From contig JAGPXD010000003.1 in the NCBI GenBank assembly GCA_020746995.1, positions 2,170,001-2,234,000 on the forward strand: DNA of 64,000 bases, read 5' to 3'. Below the pieces are notes generated by a model that was not told the origin of the DNA, ran no database searches, and worked only from the letters and a program-made list of their open reading frames with translations. Origin of the DNA: Plectosphaerella cucumerina (taxonomy: Eukaryota; Ascomycota; Sordariomycetes; Glomerellales; Plectosphaerellaceae). A program made the position numbers and the translations under genes. Below are positions 21,901-32,936 of the stretch, one piece after another (the first letter of the stretch is position 1; every line of letters begins with the position of its first letter).

Positions 21901-23074
21901 CAGCCTGGCAAGGCGAAGCAGTGTGACTTGTGCCCGCCTCTGCACAAAATGGAGTCGCGAGAAAAAGTCAGGGACCAAATTTTTGCATGGATGCGAGGAG
22001 GCCTGTCCTGGATCTCCTGGGCGCTGGGTTCCATCTTGAGGGACTGGAGCACTGCAGTGGGAGGACGGCGACGAGAAGGTGCCATCGGGCACGGCACGGG
22101 GATAAGGTGGGTCTCCCGTCGCACTTGCCGAAGCGAGTGCGGCGACAAGAACAGTGGTGTTCTAGCTTAACCCCGTCAAGCCCGTCCCCGACCACCCCGA
22201 GCTTGACAGTGGCTTCCTCTCATTCGCCGCCTGCCCTCGCATCTGTTCTTTCCCCTCACCTGCCGGGCTTAGCCATCAGCGCTTGGGGCACGCCAGGGCC
22301 AGAGTTGAGAAGGAGCTAGGGCCCAAACAGTGCAGAGGGTGCAGCAAGGTACAGGGGGTACCTGCGGAGTACTTCGCCCGCCCAGAGACACCTCGTGCAT
22401 CGAGATCGATCGCCTCAAGGGAACCCGATCAACCGCACAGAGTCTCCCCTCTACCCGGATCGACTAGCGATCGAAAACGAACCTGCGCATTCGCTGCTTT
22501 CCCACTCTTGCGGGCAGCTTTCGCCTGCTGGCATGCAGGCATGCAAGCCTGCCCCTGCCCTGGCACTGCATCGCTTCGGCCATTGGCCCCCTTGCCCTGT
22601 CCGAACGGATGGCTGCGGACTGACCCCAAGCGCTGGCGTTGGTGCTCGCTCGTCGGTCCCGTTCCGTCTCCCTCCACTCCATCAATTCCCTATATTCTCG
22701 ACAGCGCCAGTCTGCTGCTCGCCACCCCGTTGCCCCCCCTTCAACATCCTTCACCACCCTTCGAACCCACGCCTATCAACGTCGACCGAAATATCACCAG
22801 TTGAAAAGTATCAGACTGGTCTCTTCAGGACATCGACCTCACCAGCCAGCAATCGAACCCACGGCGCCACAGTACCTATCTAGTTGCAGCATAGGTCCTT
22901 CATACTGCGCCCAATACAACTCTCTATCTGCCACAGAGAAACTCTATCGGGCAGCCACAGCGACGCCTTCGGCATCCAGACCTCGTTCGAGTGCACCCTG
23001 AAGCCTCTGGAGGTGAAGCATATCTATTATAAGCATACGACCACACCCCGCGACAATCGACTACGTCAGCGACA
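18988..23074. other. Four-kilobase GC-rich region without a convincing gene
   Basis: Holds the F-box 3' flank and a very long upstream region for the gene at 23075. From about 22640 the + strand is pyrimidine rich and likely 5' leader. The longest frame, a 401-codon one on the minus strand at 19324-20529, is Arg/Ser/Pro-rich with no domain and no splice signals and is judged a GC-rich accident. Long upstream regions like this are common before regulatory genes in filamentous fungi. Confidence 0.45.
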
Positions 23075-24284
23075 ATGGTCAAGAGATCTCTGGACGTGAG
23101 CAATGTATCACCTACGATGCAAGCGCCCGAGAAGCCAGCCCAACGCAAGGTCCGGCATCCCCCCCCCTCACCCCCTCCATGGTCTAGTTGCCCTGGCATG
23201 AAATCCTATGCTAACATGTCCTGTGCAGACTGAGAGATCTCACGAGGAAAACCAGGAACGAGCCTACATCGCCGCCTCCAGACGAGCCGACAGGAGCATA
23301 GAGGCACGAGTCAAGTCGGCGCAGATGGCTAGTGAGATTCACAAGAAGCGGACCGGCAAGGGCTTCAAGATCTCAGAGCGCATCGTCCAGGCCGAGGAGA
23401 TGTACGAGGAGGAGGACGATGACATGCCCCGCTCCTACCGTGCTCTTGCTGCCCACCTGCAAACTGGCTCTCCCGAACTCAACTATCGTGTGAACGCCTT
23501 CCTGGCAAACCGTGTTGCCATGGCCAGCATGGTCGCCGGCATGCGGAACGACGACTGGCTGCAGAACCCCATCAACAAGATGTTCGCAGAGCAGTTCCCA
23601 CACGCCGACAAGCAGGCTCAGGCCATGTCCCACCGCTTGTCCAACTCTTCATACTACGCGCCCGTGGCAGGCCAGGCTCAGGGACAGGGACAGGAGGCAA
23701 CGCGCGGCGGGAGCATCTCCGCCGCCAGCCCAATGTCGCCCTCGTTCGGCTCTGTAGATTACCACCCTCATGGCCAGTTCCCCACCAGCCGTTCTCAGTC
23801 CATCGCCAAGTCGCCCACCGACGACAGGAGTAGTGCTATGTCACCGCCGCCCCTCTCGCCAGGTGTTAGTGACAAGGGGCCCGTCCTCAGCGCCTACCGC
23901 CAGCCCTTTTCCCCTGAAACCTCGGTATACTCCAACTCGGCTTTCACGGCCGAGCTGCCGATGGAAGCCAAGATGATGGCTGGCCTGGACATGACGGACC
24001 CCATGTCGAGCATGATGATGGGTGGCCATGACAGCTTCTCCCAGTTCTACCCAGAGGACCCCTCGCCTGCGTTGAAGCAGGAGCCGCACTTCGACAGTGG
24101 CTACCCGCTTTCCCCTGCGTACTTTGACGCCACTCATCAGCAGATGATGGGCGACTTTTCCAGCTACGACGACCAGCAGAGCAACATCCAGACACCCATC
24201 CCCACCTCTTCCAACGAGTGGGACAACTTCATGGACTGGAGCGGTTGCGGAGGAGATGCCGCCAGCGAGCCCTTCAGGGGCTAG
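23075..24284 (+). CDS. Conserved ascomycete protein of unknown function, possibly nuclear
   Basis: A short first exon starts at ATG 23075 (MVKRSLD) and joins exon 23229-24284, which begins TERSHEENQERAYIAASRRA. Two in-frame donors are possible: GTGAGC at 23096 (7-residue first exon) or GTCCGG at 23150 (25 residues); GTGAGC is the better match. The product is 359 or 377 residues. The basic N-terminal block (SRRADRSIEARVKSAQMASEIHKKRTGKGFKI) followed by the acidic YEEEDDDMPRSYR and an alpha-helical segment is a pattern I know from uncharacterised Sordariomycete proteins. The C-terminal half is Ser/Pro/Gln-rich and disordered, ending in an acidic aromatic DNFMDWSG, like an activation region. No DNA-binding domain is identifiable. 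A regulatory role is an inference. Confidence 0.8.
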
Positions 24285-24809
24285 GTGGCGGATTTTTATT
24301 TTTGTCGGCGACGAATTCCTTCTCTCGACAACAAAAACCAATTTACCACGACGAATATTGCTGTACGACCAACAGCAGGACATTATGGTTCCCATGACAC
24401 TTTTTAGAGCGGCATAGCATTGGTCGGCATTTGGTGACAGCGAGACTGAGCAGCGACGGTTCTCGTTTGCAATGGCGGGCGTTTTTGGGGAATTTGCTCT
24501 TCTTCACTTCGAGTGCAGCTTTGATATCCACGCGCGGGCTGAGGGTTCGAATCAGCGGGAAGCAAGCAGGAGTTGTCCGCAGCAGCTGCTCTGAAGGCAG
24601 AGAGCGCTGCTCTGAGTCGAACATTTATTTTAAAATAATCAAATCATTGCCCGTCGTGGCCGATATGAACACACGCACCTCTCTTACAGCGAGTGACACA
24701 TCATCTGGATTGGTACATGTTGCTGATAAAGTCCTGGACCGTGAAACTGCCAGGCAGAGGGTATCAAATTCTTTTTATACTCCGAAATTACACCCTTTCT
24801 AGTAAAACA
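24285..24809. other. Intergenic region between converging genes
   Basis: Shared 3' flanks of the gene at 23075 and NOP9. GGTTCGAATC at about 24545 resembles a tRNA B box, but there is no matching A box or cloverleaf. No gene seen. Confidence 0.5.
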
Positions 24810-26978
24810 TTACGCCGTTTCATTCTTATCCACACCCTCGGGGCCGCTCTCCTTGGCCTTCAGCGCCGCTGCTTCAGCCTCCTTCTTCTTGAGCGCCATC
24901 TTCTGCCACGGCTTGAGCTTAACCTCGACAGGCGCAGCGTCGTCGCCCCCCTCGGCGGGGGCATCGACCTCCTTGGCCCAGCTGGTCCAGTCGTAGGGAC
25001 GCGTCTTGTGCACGTCGCCGCGCCAGGCACGCCAGGTGCTGCGGCCTGACCAGGACTCACGGAGGTCGTGCTCGCGCGCGGCCAGGGCGTTCATGATGGT
25101 CTGCTTGACGTGGAAGGGGACGGAGCCGGACCCGCGGGAGGGCAGGGCCGGGATGGCCTCGAGGATGCGGTGGCCGTAGGGGTTGAGGGCGAGCTCGGCG
25201 GTGCGGGGGACGAGGGCGGCTACGATGGCTTTGTGGAAGGCGTTGTTGGGCGAGGGGTTTGAGAGGGCTGTGGTGAGGACGTTGGCTGAGGCGGCTGTGT
25301 GTGTGGCGAGGTTGAAGAGCTCGTCGGAAGAGAGGGCGAGGAGGGAGTTTTGGGCGACCTTTGAGGGGATACCAGGGGTGGCGAGCATGGCAGATACGAG
25401 ATGGGCGCCGTGGGCGGCCATGGCGGTCTTGTTCTGGGCGTCCTGCTGGAACTTGGGCTTCTCCTCCTTCCCGGCGGCGGCGGCGTCCTCGAGGCCGCAG
25501 AGCTTGGGGACCAGCTCCTTGGAGTTTGAGCCGAGGGCCGTCGTCAGGGCCCGGGTGATGGCGGGGATCTGCTCCGGCGCACCTCGCGCCGTGCACCGCT
25601 CGTAGAGTGTCTTGACGACGTTGTAGCGGGCCTTTGACACGAGAACTGGCATGATGGGGATGATCTTCTCGACGGCGGGAACGAGGTCGTCCTTGCTGAA
25701 GCGGTTGAGGGCGCGAAGGGCTGCGTACGAGGCGACATCGTTGCGGACGTACGTGGCTATCCGGGGGCCGAGGATGTTGGCGTGAAGGGGCTTGAAGACG
25801 CGGCCGGGGCAGTGGGTGATGAGTGTCTCGAGGAGGCGGGAGCCGATGGGGTCGTAGATGAGGCTGTTGAAGAGGTCGCAGGCCTCGGATTCGGGGTTGG
25901 CGAGGGACGCGGGGGCGTCGGGCAGGAGCTTGTAGAGGAGGGTGGCATTCGGGTCGGTGGACTTCTCCTTGTGGTTGAGGGCGATGTCGAGCTCGAGGAG
26001 GAGCTGGAGCAGGGGGTTGCCGGTCGGGTGCTTGGCGAGGACGCGGAGCGAGGTGAAGTCCATGTCGCGCATGGCGTCCTGGATGATCTTCTTGGTGGCC
26101 ATTGTGAAGGAGCCGGGAACGGCGCGGAGCTGTGTCTGCGAGTCGGCGGCATGGCCCTGGACGGTGATGCGCTCCTTCTTCTTGCTCTTGAGCAGCGTCC
26201 GCGTCGACGAGTCCTCCAACGGCCGGCCCGACAGGACGACGAGCAGCACGCGCAGCGTGTGGGAGGCGAAGCGGTCCGTCAGCAAGAAGCTGAGGTGCTC
26301 CTCGAGCTCATCCAGCGTCAGCAGGAAGAGGTTCTCCATCGAGTTCTCAGGCTCCTCTCCCTCGACCTCGCCCCCCTTTGTATCGACGACGAAAGCCTCG
26401 GCACCACCTCCGCCGAGCTCCTGCGTCACGACCGGCGCACTCTGGAGGAACAGCGCCTCGCAGCAGTGGCTCGCGAAGCGGTGCTGCACCAGCGACATGA
26501 AGTGGCCCGCGAAAGCCGTGAAGATGTGCTTCTTCTGGCGCGCCGTGCTCAGCAGGATCAGCCGCTCCATAAGCCGCGAGAGACTCTGGCTGCTGGCGAG
26601 CTTGAGCTCCTTGCCGGCCGCCTCGCGGTAGACATTCTGGAGGAAGAAGTCGCGCTCCTCGTCGGACGGGAACTGGTTCAGCTCGAGGAGCTCGTCGGCT
26701 CGCCTGAAGTATTCCTGCTCGTCGTCTTCGAGCATGCCGAAGAACTCGCGCTCCGGGCGCTCCGGCCCATCGGGGTGAGAAGCGCCATCGTCGTGCCGTT
26801 TCGCCGAGGGCTCTTCAAACTCTTGGGAGCCGTTGTCGCCTTCGTGCTCGGCTTCGTCGTCTTCGGTGCGTCTCCGCTTCTTGTCGTGCTTGGCCTCGAT
26901 GTTGCTCTCCTGCTGCGCTTTGCGCTTCTGCTTGCGCTCCTCGCGCAGCTGCTGGCGTTTCGTGCGTGGTTTTCCCAT
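24810..26978 (-). CDS. NOP9: Nucleolar pumilio-repeat protein Nop9
   Basis: An intronless frame of 722 residues from MGKPRTKRQQLREERKQKRK. The N-terminus is highly basic (nucleolar targeting), followed by acidic stretches and FGMLEDDEQEYFRRADELLE, typical of Nop9. Pumilio-type helical repeats run from about residue 95 to 660, for example ASQSLSRLMERLILLS, HRFASHCCEALFLQ, DRFASHTLRVLLVVLSG, DPIGSRLLETLI and NPYGHRILEAI. Nop9 binds 18S rRNA precursor sequences and holds back cleavage at the 3' end of 18S rRNA during 40S ribosome assembly. The length matches other fungal Nop9 proteins. The long open frame on the opposite strand is a shadow of its GC-biased third codon positions. Its 5' end faces the 3' end of the decarboxylase gene. 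Confidence 0.93.
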   Translation of the reverse strand: MGKPRTKRQQLREERKQKRKAQQESNIEAKHDKKRRRTEDDEAEHEGDNGSQEFEEPSAKRHDDGASHPDGPERPEREFFGMLEDDEQEYFRRADELLELNQFPSDEERDFFLQNVYREAAGKELKLASSQSLSRLMERLILLSTARQKKHIFTAFAGHFMSLVQHRFASHCCEALFLQSAPVVTQELGGGGAEAFVVDTKGGEVEGEEPENSMENLFLLTLDELEEHLSFLLTDRFASHTLRVLLVVLSGRPLEDSSTRTLLKSKKKERITVQGHAADSQTQLRAVPGSFTMATKKIIQDAMRDMDFTSLRVLAKHPTGNPLLQLLLELDIALNHKEKSTDPNATLLYKLLPDAPASLANPESEACDLFNSLIYDPIGSRLLETLITHCPGRVFKPLHANILGPRIATYVRNDVASYAALRALNRFSKDDLVPAVEKIIPIMPVLVSKARYNVVKTLYERCTARGAPEQIPAITRALTTALGSNSKELVPKLCGLEDAAAAGKEEKPKFQQDAQNKTAMAAHGAHLVSAMLATPGIPSKVAQNSLLALSSDELFNLATHTAASANVLTTALSNPSPNNAFHKAIVAALVPRTAELALNPYGHRILEAIPALPSRGSGSVPFHVKQTIMNALAAREHDLRESWSGRSTWRAWRGDVHKTRPYDWTSWAKEVDAPAEGGDDAAPVEVKLKPWQKMALKKKEAEAAALKAKESGPEGVDKNETA

Positions 26979-27098
26979 TGTGAATGCTGTCGGAACGAGA
27001 GAAGCTGTGCGACAATGTCAATTCGCAGGCCGTTGCAGAGGGAACTTTTTTCTGCCGTCTTTTTTTGGGTCTTATCTTATCAGGGTGCATCGGTCACT

Positions 27099-27136
27099 CG
27101 GTGTGGGTCGGTGTGGGTCGGTGTGGGTCGGTGTGG
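27099..27136. repeat. 10-bp minisatellite (GTGTGGGTCG), about 3.6 copies
   Basis: Units begin at 27101, 27111 and 27121, with a partial copy at 27131, in the NOP9 upstream region. Confidence 0.9.
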
Positions 27137-27206
27137 AGAGGGGTACACCGAAGGCCAAGACCATCCAACGAGTCTTTTCTATCGTCTACCGTATCTACTT
27201 CTTTAT

Positions 27207-28909
27207 CTACTCCTTTCCAACCTGCTCTATGGCCTTGATGAGGCCGTCGACAGTTGTCTTGAGGGTCTGGCAGTTGATGACGACCCTGAAGAAGCTGCCC
27301 TTCTCACCCGGGGCGTAGTCCACCATGAAGCCCCTCGAAATCAACTTTGGCGCCATGCGCCGAGTAGTCTGTGTGTTCTCCTCCTTGGTGCCGAGAACCC
27401 GCCCGGGCGCGTAGTAGAAGCAGACCTGCAGACAGGGCGGCGGGTTTGACGACACCAGCACGAAGTCGTCGCTTTGTGCCAGCTTCGTCGCCATGTAGGC
27501 CGCAAGGTCGAAGGCATGGTCAATCTGTTTTTCGAAACCTGCCGCACCATAGTAGATCCAAGCAAGAGCCAGCTTGAGGGCGTCACCTCTCCTGCCGCAT
27601 TGCAGCGTGAGGTCGGCAAGATCCCACACCTCGCCGGCCTCGTCGATGCTATGGAAGAGATAACCGGCAGGCAGCGTGTTCGCCTTGTGGAAGATGCCGA
27701 GATCGGGTGTCAAGAGGAACGAGCAGGTGACCGGAACGTTCATCATCTTGTGAGGGTTGACGGTGAGCGAGTCGGCCAGATGCGAGCCCTTGAGCTTGTG
27801 TCGCAGGCGGGAAGAGAAGACCACCGGGCCACCCCAGCTTGCGTCAATGTGCATCCAGAGGCCAAACTCCTTGCAGATGGCCGAAATCTCCTCAAAGGGG
27901 TCGTATGATCCCATGACGGTGGTACCGGCCGTTGCGTTGACGTACAGAGGCGTAAAGCCCGCATCCTTGGCCTTGATGATCTGGTCCCTGAGGGCCGACG
28001 GAATCATGCGGCCTTCGGTATCGACGGGGACGGGCCAGACGTTGGATGCGCCGAGGCCGCATGTCAGAGCACTCTTCTCAACTGAGTAGTGACCGTGTGC
28101 ACTGGTAAAGAGAATGAACTTGTGCGAACCGTTGCCCTCCTCCCTCGTCTCTGGATACAGGGTGTTGCGTGCGACAACCACAGAGGTCATATTGGAAGCA
28201 CTTCCTCCCTGGCAAGTGACACCACCGGCGCGAGGACCGTCGAAGCCAAAGAGGCCAACGAAACGTCTCGCGGTGAGCTTCTCGATGACGGTCAGAGCGG
28301 GCGAGACTTGGTAGACATGGAGCTGTTTCCTGAGTCAGATGTTGAAGTTACACGACATACACAAGAGACTAACGTTGGTGTTCAAAACGGACAGGAGCAG
28401 ATCCGAAACTACTCCGACCTGTCAATCATGTCAGATAAGTCCGAATCGAGAGCATACGGGTGGCACGAACAGGTGTGTTAGTGGCGTACAGCTTGTCGAG
28501 GAAACCCTGGTCCCAGGTGTTGACGCTGTATTGCAGGACCTTCTGAACCATATCGAGAAGACCATCTTTACCCAAGCCCTCTCCATCCGGCAGGGTGAGC
28601 TTCAGCCGAGAGACAAGGTCCTCTGGCTTCTGAGTGTCGACAAGGACATTGGCGGGCAGGCCATCAGCACGGATCGAGGTGTTTCCCTCGGCCTTTTGCG
28701 GGGCGGCATCATCGGCAGCCCGGATGAAGGGGACGATGAGGCCCTTGACAGCCTCGAGAAGCTAGAAACAGTTGTCAGCAACATGACCCCTAGACCTGAT
28801 ATCATAAGTTTCAACATACATCCTCCACCTCATCCGCCCGGTTCAGTTGCGTGGCAGTTGCATGGCCGTTGGAGCCATTGGCACTTTTCACGCCGTTATG
28901 AACCGTCAT
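27207..28909 (-). CDS. PLP-dependent group II decarboxylase (glutamate/cysteine-sulfinate type)
   Basis: Four exons (28820-28909, 28471-28761, 28374-28418, 27207-28322) give 513 residues; the introns are 51-58 bp and keep the frame. The pyridoxal-phosphate Lys is in NPHKMMNVP (about residue 333). Other family marks are TCQGGSASNM, FTSAHGHYSVEK, VNATAGTTVMGSYDP and HIDASWGGP, with the Asp that holds the PLP ring nitrogen. The family removes the alpha-carboxyl from L-glutamate, cysteine sulfinate, aspartate or related amino acids; the sequence resembles the animal-type GAD/CSAD branch common in filamentous fungi, so GABA or taurine-like products are possible. The first 30 residues (Asn/Gly-rich) are not conserved. 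The start at 28909 is preferred over a longer upstream frame. Confidence 0.9.
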
Positions 28910-31556
28910 CTTGTTACGGTTTAGACAACAGGTCTGAACTGAGTAAGTAAGATAGTGATTAGATTGGTGGTGAGTGGTGATCGAAGACAGCGTTGCACCT
29001 GGTTCACAGTAGCAGAAGCATGTGACGGGATGGTGACCAGAAAAAACGGAGTCATTCATCGGTGTTTGAAGCGGCGTGGCGCTGGTAATAGGCAGTAATT
29101 TTCAGTAGGTATTCCCGAATCTTTCCCGACGCCGGCACTAGACATCTTTGCCCGCATCGGCATGATGCGATTCAGCCGAGGGAGCACGTCGGCCGAGGCG
29201 ACTGCTGATTGATTGATGGATCGATTTCGCGATGGGCAAGGAGGCTTCTGGCGCAGTCGGAAATGCCATCTTCACTGGCCGCCTCCCGTGCCGTGCCTCG
29301 AGAGTCGAGCGGGGATTGGAGGATCCCGACAGCCTCCAATAACAGCGGCTGAGCGATGTTGGACCGACCGACAGGAACCGAGCCCCTGAAGCCGGCACCC
29401 GCAAGCCTGACGTTCGCTTCCTGGCTTCCAACTGAACCATCTCGAGGCAAGTGGCGGACGGCAGTCGTCCGCCTGCTTTTCCCATTGAGGTTACGCAGCT
29501 GGTGACGTCGGAAAGGGCCATGCCCACGGCACAACTTGTGCGAGGCTCCCAGGATGTGGCAGGTGGTTTGCCCCTGAAACCCCTGAAGTGGGAAGAACCC
29601 GGGCTTCGGGCGAAGATCGACTCTCAGGCAGAAAGCGCGTGGGGTGTTTGTGCGTTTTGTTTCCCAAGAGGCCAAGAAGCCTCGATGGTTTGCAGATGAT
29701 CAGTGGCGAAACCAAGCCTTCGGAGGCCCGTCCCAAGATCCGTGGCAGCAGCCCCTGTCTCTGGGAACGATTCCGATTCCGAGGTCAACACGTGGTGACG
29801 GCGAGGGTGGAGGCTTGGAGGGTGCAGGCTGTGGCCCTGTGGGCACAGTGGTGTCATTGGTGTGCGCGAGTCGGTCCCAGTGGAGGGGTTGAAGCCCAAC
29901 GTGAAGAGCCGAAGCGAAGCCCGCTGCCCACCGACGCGCATGCGGAGTGCATGGCAGTGCCGGCAGCGCAATGCACGAGCACGACGACTGTAAGCCTTCG
30001 CTTCGGTTGACGATTTCAGGGCGCCACGACGTGGCGATTTTTTTCCATGTTGGTTATCGCAGTTGTACAGTACTTGTACTTCCAGCTCGTCCGGGCGTTG
30101 GGCTCCCATTTCCATCCCCCCATGGTAGCCCGGAGATGAGCGCGGTACCTCGAAAGAAGGACCCTCTCGGCTCGATCCCACGTTGCCTTCTTCAGGGGAA
30201 GGCCGGTCGAAAGGGTGCCTTGGGTGCCTTGGGTGCCTTGGGTGCCCACTGCCCACCCTCCTTGACCAGGGCACAGGGCTTGCGCTTGGTACGACGCTGG
30301 AGAGTCGGGGCGGTCGCCGGCACAGAGTGGCGATCATTTCCCTGCCAGGGACCGGGAGCCGTGGACAGACACGTGGTGATACAGGCGGATATATCGATGG
30401 TGGCGACCGATCAACTGGTGAGGCATGGCGGCGTCAGGGGCGAGCGCCGTGAATGGTGTTCCGAAACGGCATGATTGACGCAACGGCCAGTTGGATGTTG
30501 GTGGTGGTGGTATCGACGAGATGAAGGATGAAGATTGCTGGGGTGGAACGGGAAGCTAGAAGCCCTGGCCGTCGGCATCCTGGCAGGTCTAGGCCGCCAA
30601 TGGCGGGAGGTGGTGTTCTTTCCTCCTGCTCTGCTGTTGGGCGCCCGGGCTCCTTGGGCGGAAAACCATGGAAGGACCAAGGCGCTAAATCCCGCTAACA
30701 ACGGCCCTGCCAAATCACCGGGCCCTTGCTCGTCAGGGCGGCCGAACTTGAGCTCAGGGGTCCTTCCATGTTCATCAAGTTCCCCCCGCCTCCACCCCCT
30801 CGTCTCTTTCCCGGTCACGGTCCAGTCGCTGACAGAGGTGGGAACGTCATATTAAAAAAAGTTGTCCAAGGCAAGGGGCCCTGGATTCCCACCTGCATCA
30901 ACCACCCCCTGCTCCTTCCCTATTCGTGTCCACCCATCTTAAAGCATCGCCAACCCTCTCGCCAGCAATTCCCTCCCATCTCGCGACTCTTGTGCCACAC
31001 CTTTCCCAGCACTGCCGAGCATCTGCAAGGAACCTCCTTTCTGCATCTTGGACATATCCCATCCGATCGATCGCGCCCACGTCAACAACAAACAAGTCCC
31101 CGCACTGCGAAGCTGCACTAGAAGCGAAACATAAACAAGCATCGTTTCCCACCTCGACTTGTTGCGCAAAAGAAAGAAGGAAGCGCCAATACGGAGCAGT
31201 AAGGGAGCAACAAGCAACACATCCCCTCTTCGTACATCTTCGACGGCGCGCACAATCCGCCCACTTCCTCACCCTCCACCTCTTGCGAACAAATCTACCA
31301 TTGATCGCAACCTTCAACCTGAACTTCGATACTCGTCGCATGCGCCTGGTCGACTCGATACCAACTTCTGAAGCTTCCGACTCTGGTGCCCGTACCGAAA
31401 CACTGCGCCATACTTGACGCCAGGTTCTTCTGTTGGACGTGACAGACCTCTGCCCCGCGCTGGGCAATACATCGATCCAAAGACATCTGCAACACAATAC
31501 TTCCGCTCTGTCTGAACCCCAGACCACGTTTTGCGACATCGTCGCCAACCGGCATC
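28910..31556. other. Intergenic region between divergently oriented genes
   Basis: Promoters of the decarboxylase (minus) and the Ras-like gene (plus). From about 30900 the + strand is pyrimidine rich and probably a long 5' leader of the Ras-like gene. A 237-codon minus-strand frame at 29624-30337 shows no domain. No gene seen. Confidence 0.5.
30213..30246. repeat. 9-bp tandem repeat (GGGTGCCTT), about 3.8 copies
   Basis: Perfect units at 30213, 30222 and 30231, then a partial copy. Confidence 0.9.
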
Positions 31557-32396
31557 ATGTCGCAACCTAGCCAACAGCAACCGCCCATCCCCATCTCCAT
31601 CACAATCTGTGGCGACGGCGGCTGCGGAAAATCCTCCATCACACTTCGGCTGGTGCGCTCGCAATGGACCTCGGAATACGACCCCACCATTGAGGACTCG
31701 TACTCCATAACCCGCCGCATCGACGGCCAGACCTACCACCTTTCGCTGACAGACACCGCCGGCCAAGAAGAGTATCGCGGCATGTGGGCGTCCTCGAACC
31801 TCGGCGCGGACGCTTTCCTGCTCGTGTACGACATCACGTCCAACGATTCCCTCGAGTCTCTCCAATACTTCAACGACCTCATTGACATGGAGGCCGAGAC
31901 CCGCGTCGACAATGCCGAGCGTGCGCGCCGCGCCGGCCTGACTCCGTCCTACTCGCAATCGGCCTTTGGCGGCGGCAGCGGCGCTAAGGTCGTCCCTCCC
32001 GTCAAGATTGTCGCCGGAAACAAGTGCGATCTGCAGGAATCGAGGCAGGTCCCGGCGGCCGCGGGGCTGGAGTGGGCGCGCAAGCGGGGCTGCGGGTTCA
32101 TGGAGACGAGCGCCAGGAACGAAGTCAACATCGAGGAGACATTCGCCCTGATTGTCAGGCGTGTCGTCGAGGGAAGGCGACTGGCCGATGCCGGGCTCAG
32201 TCAGGAGAACGCATCCATGGCCCGGATGGGCATGACGAAGCCCCTCGGCCCACTCCCGGGCCAGGGTGCTGGTACAGGGGAGGTCGATGAGAACAACACC
32301 GAGAAGCGGACGCCGGGCGTCAGGGGTCCCAATATCAACGGCGACCGGGTGGGGAGGGGCCACGGCTCCATCTGGAAGAAGCTGCGGTGCTGGTGA
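31557..32396 (+). CDS. Ras-family small GTPase with insertion and no CaaX box
   Basis: A 279-residue intronless frame. All nucleotide-binding motifs are present: G1 GDGGCGKSS (about residues 19-27), switch I YDPTIEDSYS, G3 DTAGQEEY, G4 NKCDL and G5 ETSAR. The effector loop is Ras-like. It differs from classical Ras in an insertion of roughly 30 residues between DLIDMEAE and VPPVKIVAGNKCDL, rich in Ala/Arg/Gly/Ser, and in a long tail. The protein ends KKLRCW, with one Cys second from the end instead of a C-terminal CaaX, so standard prenylation is not predicted unless an unseen 3' exon exists; a GTGACC follows that Cys codon. Likely a signalling GTPase of a filamentous-fungus-specific Ras-like group. 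Confidence 0.9.
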   Translation: MSQPSQQQPPIPISITICGDGGCGKSSITLRLVRSQWTSEYDPTIEDSYSITRRIDGQTYHLSLTDTAGQEEYRGMWASSNLGADAFLLVYDITSNDSLESLQYFNDLIDMEAETRVDNAERARRAGLTPSYSQSAFGGGSGAKVVPPVKIVAGNKCDLQESRQVPAAAGLEWARKRGCGFMETSARNEVNIEETFALIVRRVVEGRRLADAGLSQENASMARMGMTKPLGPLPGQGAGTGEVDENNTEKRTPGVRGPNINGDRVGRGHGSIWKKLRCW

Positions 32397-32936
32397 CCCC
32401 GGATACCGAGGCGCGCAGCTTGAGGCTCGCGACCCTGATGTGTTTTGCGGCGTGGCGTTTGCGCAGTGGCGACCGATACCCCTTTCTTCAGCCTGCGAGC
32501 GACGCAATACCCCGGCAGTTCGCCTGGATTTACCATTTGTCAAGCGATCGCGGACACCGGTCCTGACTCAGGATCGGCGGAGTCTATGTTTTTGTGCGAT
32601 TAGAAGACGGAGCGCCCCAGCGGCGGGGATAGGAGCGAAAGCCTAGGCGGCGGAGTATCGAGCCCTAGAAGGTCTGCTGGGAGCAGGCGTGGAGGATTTG
32701 CGTCATCTGCCGATACCTGGGTAGAGATTACGACATAATACATGTTCAACTTCATGGTCAACAAAAGCACACTGTACGATGAGGGTATTGTTGATCGAGC
32801 CTGCCTTTTCTCAAAGCAACGTAAGGGGTGTCCCCTGAGGAGTATAGGAGTGACACTGTCTCAAGGGTATCCTGCGGAGCTTGTGAAAGATGCCCACCTC
32901 CTCGACAGACATTCGCTCTGAGCTAGCGAGCATGTT
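32397..32936. other. Intergenic region between converging genes
   Basis: 3' flanks of the Ras-like and TMEM205-like genes. No gene seen. Confidence 0.5.

Noticed and set aside
24540..24556. tRNA-like B box (GGTTCGAATC)
   Set aside because: No A box or cloverleaf-forming flanks at the right distance.
25782..27449. 555-codon frame opposite NOP9 and the end of the decarboxylase
   Set aside because: Exact antisense shadow of NOP9; Leu/Glu/Val/Arg-rich composition follows the G/C third positions of the real gene.
31314..32543. 409-codon frame opposite the Ras-like gene
   Set aside because: Antisense shadow of a gene with complete GTPase motifs.
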